Shown: in pieces, positions 6,979-11,296 of the stretch
Layout: each line of letters opens with the position of its first letter
Numbering within the stretch: the first letter of the stretch is position 1
Assembly (NCBI GenBank): GCA_030667105.1
Contig: DAOUWN010000039.1
Span: 1 to 11,296 of the forward strand
Length of the DNA: 11,296 nt
From: Deltaproteobacteria bacterium
Lineage (GTDB): Bacteria > Desulfobacterota > Desulfobacteria > C00003060
Reading direction: 5' to 3'
Position numbers and translations under genes: made by a program
The notes under the pieces: model-generated
What the model was told of the DNA's origin: nothing
The model's database searches: none
Seen by the model: the letters and a program-made list of their open reading frames with translations, nothing else

Positions 6979-7743
6979 CTATTGGGCCTCTGCTTTCCGC
7001 TGGTTTGGAGGGAGAAACGCCATAAGCTTCTCCTCCACGATGCGAGGGTTTTCTCCGTTTGAAAGACAAATCACGCCCTCAATCATCAACTCCTTGACCA
7101 GGACTTCCTCGCTGCTGCGGGTTTTGAGCTTGCCGGCAATTGGCATAAAAAGAAGGTTGGCCGCAACCGCACCGTAGAAGGTAGTCAAAAGGGCCACAGC
7201 CATGGCCGGTCCGATGGAGCTCGGATCACTCATAGACTGCAACATCTGCACAAGACCGATGAGCGTGCCGACCATACCGAGCGCCGGAGCATAAGTCCCC
7301 ATGGTCGTAAAGATCTCTGCGCCGAGTTTGTGCCGATCCCGCACATAGGAAATCTCGGTTTCAAGGATTTCTCTGATCGAGGCGGGCTCCAGCCCATCGA
7401 TCGAGAGTTGAAGACCCTTCTGCAGAAACTCCTCATCAATGTTCTTTACCTCAGACTCCAACGCAAGAATCCCTTCGCGACGGGCCTTGTTGGAAAACTC
7501 GCCAAATTGTTTGATGACATCCTTTGCCGACGTTACCTTTGAAAAAAAGACATTCCTCACAACCCCGATTACACCCAGTACCTCTTTCAAAGGGTAGTTG
7601 ATCATGGTCGTGCCGAGGGTTCCACCGGCCACAATCATCACGGAAGGAGCGTTGACAAAAAGGCCGAGGCCTCCGCCCATGAAAATGGCCACAAGCACAA
7701 GGCCAAAGGCAGAAGCAATTCCGAGAACGGTTGCAATGTCCAT
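6979..7743 (-). CDS. motA: MotA, flagellar stator ion-channel subunit (PomA-like)
   Basis: MotA forms the pentameric ring around the MotB helices and pushes on FliG. The protein is 254 residues, close to PomA/MotP length, with four membrane helices (about 3-22, 32-50, 150-170 and 180-202). Charged cytoplasmic residues for FliG contact are in ARREGILALESEV (87-99). Conserved prolines are at 153 (TYAPALGMVGTLIGL) and 201 (FMPIAGKLK). Thr160 in helix 3 and Thr187-Thr188 in helix 4 match the positions of Thr158 and Thr185-Thr186 of Vibrio PomA with the same spacing, which suggests sodium coupling (inference). ATG 7743 has AGGGGAA upstream and is the first gene after a sigma-54 promoter. Confidence 0.96.
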   Translation of the reverse strand: MDIATVLGIASAFGLVLVAIFMGGGLGLFVNAPSVMIVAGGTLGTTMINYPLKEVLGVIGVVRNVFFSKVTSAKDVIKQFGEFSNKARREGILALESEVKNIDEEFLQKGLQLSIDGLEPASIREILETEISYVRDRHKLGAEIFTTMGTYAPALGMVGTLIGLVQMLQSMSDPSSIGPAMAVALLTTFYGAVAANLLFMPIAGKLKTRSSEEVLVKELMIEGVICLSNGENPRIVEEKLMAFLPPNQRKAEAQ

Positions 7744-7787
7744 GTTTGTTCCCCTGTAATATAGTGTGTTCTCAACTTGAGGATTAC

Positions 7788-7803
7788 AGCAACCTTTGTG
7801 CCA
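7788..7803 (-). promoter_or_regulatory. Sigma-54 (RpoN) promoter of the motA-flhB operon
   Basis: The minus strand reads TGGCACAAAGGTTGCT. It matches the sigma-54 consensus TGGCAC-N5-TTGCW exactly, with the invariant GG and GC separated by 10 bases. The start of transcription would be near 7777, giving a 5' leader of about 34 bases before the motA ATG at 7743. Class II/III flagellar genes are often RpoN-dependent in bacteria with FleQ/FlrC/FlgR-type activators. Confidence 0.85.
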
Positions 7804-7978
7804 CTTCGATCAAATGGCTGGTGTGAGTGATCAATGGAAGGTAGTCAGCAGGACGAAAACGGTAAGAGCATTAGAGACATGACTTGAATATCTTTTAAAT
7901 CCATATACTTTTATGGCCAACTTGCAAGAGGCCCGCCTGTTTGAGAAGCAATGAATTCCGTTGTGAAGGACGCCCTCG

Positions 7979-8016
7979 CCTTTTCTGACAGACAAAGCGT
8001 GTCAAATCGAAAAAGG
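7979..8016. repeat. Imperfect inverted repeat upstream of motA
   Basis: On the minus strand, CCTTTT...TTGACA is followed by a 9-base loop and then TGTCAG...AAAAGG. TGACA/TGTCA and CCTTTT/AAAAGG pair, but the intervening bases do not. There is no terminal T-run, so it is not a clear intrinsic terminator. It could be a protein-binding site or a weak hairpin downstream of maf. Confidence 0.3.
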
Positions 8017-8020
8017 TCCT

Positions 8021-8034
8021 GTCAATCTGTTGAC
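8021..8034. promoter_or_regulatory. FleQ-like palindromic site (candidate upstream activating sequence)
   Basis: GTCAATCTGTTGAC is a near-palindrome with the GTCAA and TTGAC arms spaced as in the Pseudomonas FleQ recognition sequence GTCAnTAAATTGAC. It lies about 230 bp upstream of the sigma-54 promoter of motA, a normal distance for binding of an RpoN activator. Only the arms match strongly, and the core CTG differs from AAA, so the specific regulator is an inference. Confidence 0.45.
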
Positions 8035-8043
8035 GTGTTGAGG

Positions 8044-8071
8044 GGTATACTTTCTAACGAAGGATTGCCAA
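8044..8071 (-). promoter_or_regulatory. Weak sigma-70-like promoter candidate
   Basis: The minus strand has TTGGCA (8071-8066), a 16-base spacer, and TATACC (8049-8044). The -35 element matches 5 of 6 and the -10 element 4 of 6 consensus bases. The palindrome at 8021-8034 lies just downstream, where a bound regulator could block it. This is pattern matching only. Confidence 0.2.
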
Positions 8072-8093
8072 CTGTCTTTTGCGGCAATAGGTT

Positions 8094-9857
8094 CTACGCC
8101 GCCTTTCTCTTGTATACAAGGTGGTAGTCTACTTCTCGAACCTTTTTTGCAACTTGTTTGAGTATCGCCTTACATTCAGCCCATTCCTTGAGCCCATAAG
8201 CGGACCGGGCATGTACCAGGCCGGCAAGATCGAAGATTTCGTTGTACAAACAGGGCAGGTATAAAGGATCTTGGCGAAAAAAGGCGAGAATTTGGCTTAA
8301 AACTGAATGGATCTCCTCTTGGTGTTTCCACGCCTTTTTGAACAGCCTTCTCAGCCGTTTTTCAACTGAACGCAAAGACTTGGCCCAACTGGAACTTCTA
8401 GCCTCAAATCCTGGCCATGGCCTCGGGGAGCGAGCCCGGTTTATGGCATTAACAAAACATTCCACACTCCCACACGCCGAATCCAATAGATTATCAGCAA
8501 GAACCTGCTTCCAGGTAATCTCTTTGCTTCCTTTGATTGTCATCCCTCCGCCATAAAGGTTGGAAACCGGAATATTCGACGCTTCCAGCTCAAGTTCCAA
8601 CTCCCTCAGGGCCGTGATGTAGGCCAAAGTTGAATAGATTGTTTTGCCTTGCCTGTTTTTCAGCTTCTCATGACGCTTAGGGTTAAATCTAAATCCGTTC
8701 TTGTCTGATAGATGCCCTTCAGCATGGGGTTTATCGCCTGGCCAGGCAAAGTCATTGCCTACCAACAAGAGCCTATCAATGCCACACCAGAACAGAAAAC
8801 GCACGAGTGTTACACCCACTCCCTTCCCGGTACTTAATACGAGTTCTCGGGTTCGTGGGATATGGGTTCCTAAACCACCCGTGGTCCACAATGGAAGGGT
8901 AGGGCCAGGATAGGCCCTTACAACCTCCGGATCCACTTTGCATGAATAGATAAAAGGAATGTCTTCCGCCCACTTCCGGTCTAACCTGTCATAGACCCTT
9001 TTCATCGCTGTTGTATAATCGATTGCCATACATAGATGTGGTTTAAGACCGTATCTTTGAAGGACAGGCAGCGTCTGCAACCCACAAGTGTATAGGGCGT
9101 TCCCAGGATTCTCGGCCAAAAGCGGCGCAAACCTTTCCAGTGATGGACCCGCTCCGAGTAGAACTGCATCAATATTTTCGGCCCGGCCCTTGAGCGGCAG
9201 CAAACATCCGTCCTGCATTGCCCGGAGGAAGTTTGCCAGCTCGTTTTCGATCATCACATCTTGTTTGAGCCGCATTGTATTCAGATCACAGGAAAGGTCT
9301 TCCAATATCGCCTTCCATGCATCGGTCCATCTTGCATATTCCGGTCCCAGCTGGCAACTGGGCAAATCGGCCAAGATGCGGATACTTCCAAACAAATAGT
9401 GCAAATCTAGATGGCAGACGGCCTTCCGTAAAAAGCTACGGTCCGGCGGAAAGAAAAAGAGCCTTTTCGCCTGCAAAAACCGGCGATAATCGGTTTGCCC
9501 AAGACAGGCCACCAGCATTTCCGGCCTTGGCTCAAGCACTATTACCTTGTGACTTTCCGGCATATTGGACAGAACGTGGTTTACGCCGTAACCGATGTTG
9601 CAACCGACAATAATGGTGGCGCTGGTATCCGCCCTTTCTTCACAAACCCACTGCCCATACGCCTTGTCAGGCGGGATATCGTCAAAAAGCCCCTTGTTGG
9701 AAGTAAGGGGCCAGTCGAGCAAACCGTCCCGGTTTCTGATCAGATTCCTCGAGATGGCTTTTGAGTCAGCCCCTTGTGCAGTCAACCACTTGAAACAATA
9801 GGGGTTGTATTTTTCAAGGGCCTCAAGGTTTTTCTCCAGAAAGCAAAGATCCGTCAT
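8094..9857 (-). CDS. maf: Motility accessory factor, Maf/DUF115 family (MptE-like domain)
   Basis: Members of the Maf family are needed for glycosylation of flagellin, probably as transferases for nonulosonic (pseudaminic or legionaminic) acids. The 587-residue protein is close to the family's usual length. Key blocks are VGCNIGYGVNHVL (84-96), VIVLEPRPEMLVACL (105-119), the DUF115 core AVLLGAGPSLERFAPLL (231-247), GLKPHLCMAIDYT (270-282), LLVGNDFAWPGDKPHAEG (364-381) and NLYGGGMTIKG (about 434-444). The C-terminal third (from about 470) is helical and basic, without a motif I recognise. ATG 9857 is directly preceded by TGGAATAA repeats. It follows flgE after 42 bases and probably shares its transcript. 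No sugar-biosynthesis genes are visible here, so the substrate is unknown. Confidence 0.9.
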   Translation of the reverse strand: MTDLCFLEKNLEALEKYNPYCFKWLTAQGADSKAISRNLIRNRDGLLDWPLTSNKGLFDDIPPDKAYGQWVCEERADTSATIIVGCNIGYGVNHVLSNMPESHKVIVLEPRPEMLVACLGQTDYRRFLQAKRLFFFPPDRSFLRKAVCHLDLHYLFGSIRILADLPSCQLGPEYARWTDAWKAILEDLSCDLNTMRLKQDVMIENELANFLRAMQDGCLLPLKGRAENIDAVLLGAGPSLERFAPLLAENPGNALYTCGLQTLPVLQRYGLKPHLCMAIDYTTAMKRVYDRLDRKWAEDIPFIYSCKVDPEVVRAYPGPTLPLWTTGGLGTHIPRTRELVLSTGKGVGVTLVRFLFWCGIDRLLLVGNDFAWPGDKPHAEGHLSDKNGFRFNPKRHEKLKNRQGKTIYSTLAYITALRELELELEASNIPVSNLYGGGMTIKGSKEITWKQVLADNLLDSACGSVECFVNAINRARSPRPWPGFEARSSSWAKSLRSVEKRLRRLFKKAWKHQEEIHSVLSQILAFFRQDPLYLPCLYNEIFDLAGLVHARSAYGLKEWAECKAILKQVAKKVREVDYHLVYKRKAA

Positions 9858-9873
9858 TATTCCATTATTCCAG
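9857..9873 (-). repeat. TGGAATAA octamer repeat at the maf start
   Basis: On the minus strand two perfect tandem copies of TGGAATAA run directly into TGACGG of maf, so the ATG start is formed at the junction. The mini-frame ATG-GAA-TAA overlaps the maf start as TAATG. The same arrangement occurs in front of fliR at 1837-1860. Confidence 0.6.
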
Positions 9874-9893
9874 TTGGGACGAAGCCCCTAACT
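9872..9893 (-). other. RNA hairpin between flgE and maf
   Basis: In the flgE-maf gap the minus strand can form a stem with outer arms AGTT/AACT, one unpaired A, and inner arms GGGGC/GTCCC (one G-T pair), closed by a TTC loop. No T-run follows, so it is not a standard terminator. It may stabilise the 3' end of the highly expressed flgE message or reduce maf expression. Confidence 0.35.
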
Positions 9894-9899
9894 TCTGTC

Positions 9900-11296
9900 C
9901 TATCGCTTTAACGCAATGAGTTCCGCCAGCATCTGGTCAGTTACCGTGATAACCTTCGAATTTGCCTGAAAGCCACGCTGGGTGGTAATCATTTTTACAA
10001 ACTCTGTGGCAATATCGACATTTGACTGCTCAAGCGAGTTTGGCGAGATGCTTCCAAGACCATTGCTTCCTGGCTGCCCGGTGATGGGATCCCCGCTCAA
10101 CCTGGTTTCTCTAAAAAGATTGCCACCTTCTTTGTAAAGCTGGTGCTGATTTTGAAACTTTGCCAGGGTCACCCTATAGAGCGGAATGACCTCGCCATTT
10201 GAGTACTGCCCCGTCATAGCCCCGTCTGTTGCCACCGTTAAAGATTGCAGCGCGCCTGCCCCATAGCCGTCTGCAGACTGAAAGACTGTTGCAGATGACG
10301 ACGAATACTGTGTTGTAGCCAAGGATTGAGGCTCCCAAGCAAGGGTACTGCTGTTATATCGGGATCCAATATCGAATTCAATGCTCATGCTGCTACTAAA
10401 CTCGGGGCTAAACTCCAAATAGCCATTTGAGTTTGCAGACTCACCCAACCACCCAGTACTGAGATCTGCAGTACCATCATATCCACTCATGGTCATATCG
10501 GTGATTGTTCCAGTGCTGGTGAACGAGATTGTACCCCGCGCTAGCAGGCCTATGCCGGAAACTGCTGCTCCAGTCCTTTGGTCCTCCGCGGGAGTGCAGG
10601 TAATTATATACTCCCATTCATTTGCAGTGCTTGTCCGATCGTAATAAGTCGTTATGTCGTGGGTACTGCCAAGAGAATCGTATACCTTTACACTCGTTTG
10701 ATATTCATAGCTTGCCGATGCAATTGGAGTAGTAGCGCTACCATTCCAAGAAGTTGAGAGGTCGCTATTGGTTGTGGTGTCCGAATCCAGGTTAGTAATC
10801 ATTGTCACCGTATCGGTCTCACTTGGAGAAGAGCTGAAAGATGACAAGGTAATATCTCCAGGAGAGCCTTCTTGCTCCCCTGTAGTTGAATCTAGAGACC
10901 ATCCCTGCACGATATACCCTGCCGGGTTTGTGAAGTTACCGTTTTCATCAAACCGAAATTCCCCTGCACGGGTATAGAATTCATTGTCTGCATTCTCCGG
11001 ATCCCTTACGATAAAAAACCCAGCACCACCGATGCCAAGGTCTGTCGTAGAGCCTGTTGACTCGAAGGAGCCTTGCGCAAAAGTGCTAGAAATATCCGCC
11101 AGGCTTGTACCGCGGCCTACCTGGGCCGTGCCGGCCGTAGTGGCCACGGTCTGGCTCAGCACCTCCTGAACAGTCACCCGGCTTGCCTTGAAACCGACCG
11201 TGTTCACATTGGCGATATTATCGCCAATCACGGTCATGGCATTCCCAAGAGTACTCAGCCCACTGATGCCTGAAAAAAGCGCGCTTGAAAGTGACA
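9900..11296 (-). CDS. flgE: FlgE, flagellar hook protein (lacks only first base of start codon)
   Basis: FlgE polymerises into the hook, the universal joint joining rod and filament. The window ends at the second base of the ATG: the minus strand starts TG-TCA-CTT, giving (M)SLSSALFSGISGLSTLGNAM. The protein would be 465 residues. The N-terminal rod-type domain has the family motif GDNIANVNTVGFKASR (about 25-40), followed by FAQGSFESTGSTTDLGIGGAGFFIV (about 73-97). The middle (about 150-350) is a Ser/Thr-rich variable hook domain. The C terminus, SLEQSNVDIATEFVKMITTQRGFQANSKVITVTDQML, is the conserved D0 helix. An internal Met at 11237 is not the start. It ends with TAG 42 bases before maf. 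Any ribosome binding site and promoter lie beyond the right edge. Confidence 0.97.
   Translation of the reverse strand, partial: SLSSALFSGISGLSTLGNAMTVIGDNIANVNTVGFKASRVTVQEVLSQTVATTAGTAQVGRGTSLADISSTFAQGSFESTGSTTDLGIGGAGFFIVRDPENADNEFYTRAGEFRFDENGNFTNPAGYIVQGWSLDSTTGEQEGSPGDITLSSFSSSPSETDTVTMITNLDSDTTTNSDLSTSWNGSATTPIASASYEYQTSVKVYDSLGSTHDITTYYDRTSTANEWEYIITCTPAEDQRTGAAVSGIGLLARGTISFTSTGTITDMTMSGYDGTADLSTGWLGESANSNGYLEFSPEFSSSMSIEFDIGSRYNSSTLAWEPQSLATTQYSSSSATVFQSADGYGAGALQSLTVATDGAMTGQYSNGEVIPLYRVTLAKFQNQHQLYKEGGNLFRETRLSGDPITGQPGSNGLGSISPNSLEQSNVDIATEFVKMITTQRGFQANSKVITVTDQMLAELIALKR

Larger units (their letters stand above)
7744..8093. other. Intergenic regulatory region between maf and motA
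   Basis: This 350-bp stretch has no convincing gene in either strand. It holds the sigma-54 promoter (7788-7803), a FleQ-like palindrome (8021-8034), an imperfect inverted repeat (7979-8016), and a weak sigma-70-like pair (8044-8071). A small perfect palindrome, CTCAACTTGAG (7771-7781), overlaps the predicted transcription start. No intrinsic terminator for maf with a T-run could be found, so read-through from flgE-maf into motA cannot be excluded. Confidence 0.6.

Noticed and set aside
7979..8016. Intrinsic terminator after maf
   Set aside because: The inverted repeat is interrupted, not GC-rich, and no T-run follows on the minus strand.
7744..8093. Small protein gene in the maf-motA gap
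   Set aside because: No frame with a credible ribosome binding site or recognisable content was seen on either strand.
9900..11237. FlgE start at the internal Met at 11237
   Set aside because: The upstream codons encode the conserved SLSSALFSGISGLSTLGNA N terminus, and the true ATG is at the window edge with one base missing.

Overview
The window is one block of late flagellar genes, all on the minus strand, read from the right end (11296) to the left end (1). Order in transcription: flgE (hook; only the first base of its start codon is outside the window), a 587-residue motility accessory factor (Maf/DUF115), a 350-bp intergenic region, then motA, a MotB-like gene lacking the ion-binding aspartate, motB, fliL, fliM (interrupted), fliN, fliO, fliP, fliQ, fliR and flhB (running off the left edge a few codons after its conserved domain). 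Neighbours from motA onward are separated by 0-45 bases and most have a visible ribosome binding site, so motA-flhB looks like one operon.

The organism is a Gram-negative (diderm) flagellate. The run motA-motB-motB-fliLMNOPQR-flhB, a sigma-54 promoter in front of it, moderate GC content, and short TGGAATAA-type repeats in gene gaps suggest a member of the former Deltaproteobacteria (Desulfobacterota). This is an inference from gene order and sequence style, not a database result.

Together the genes encode the hook (FlgE), a probable flagellin-glycosylation factor (Maf), the stator (MotA/MotB plus the MotB-like paralogue and FliL), the C-ring switch (FliM/FliN) and the core of the flagellar type III export gate (FliO, FliP, FliQ, FliR, FlhB). 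The 7744-8093 gap carries a textbook sigma-54 -24/-12 element (7788-7803) that should drive the motA operon, and a palindrome (8021-8034) resembling a FleQ-type activator site.

Four things stand out. (1) fliM reads in one frame across its full expected length, but has two stop codons (TAG at codon 170, TAA at codon 182) inside its most conserved region. (2) The MotB-like protein directly after motA has serine where every ion-conducting MotB has its essential aspartate, while the second MotB keeps it. (3) FlhB has NPVR at residues 269-272 instead of the nearly universal NPTH autocleavage motif. (4) The start codons of fliR and maf are both embedded in short TGGAATAA octamer repeats. No mobile element, CRISPR array, tRNA or rRNA was seen.
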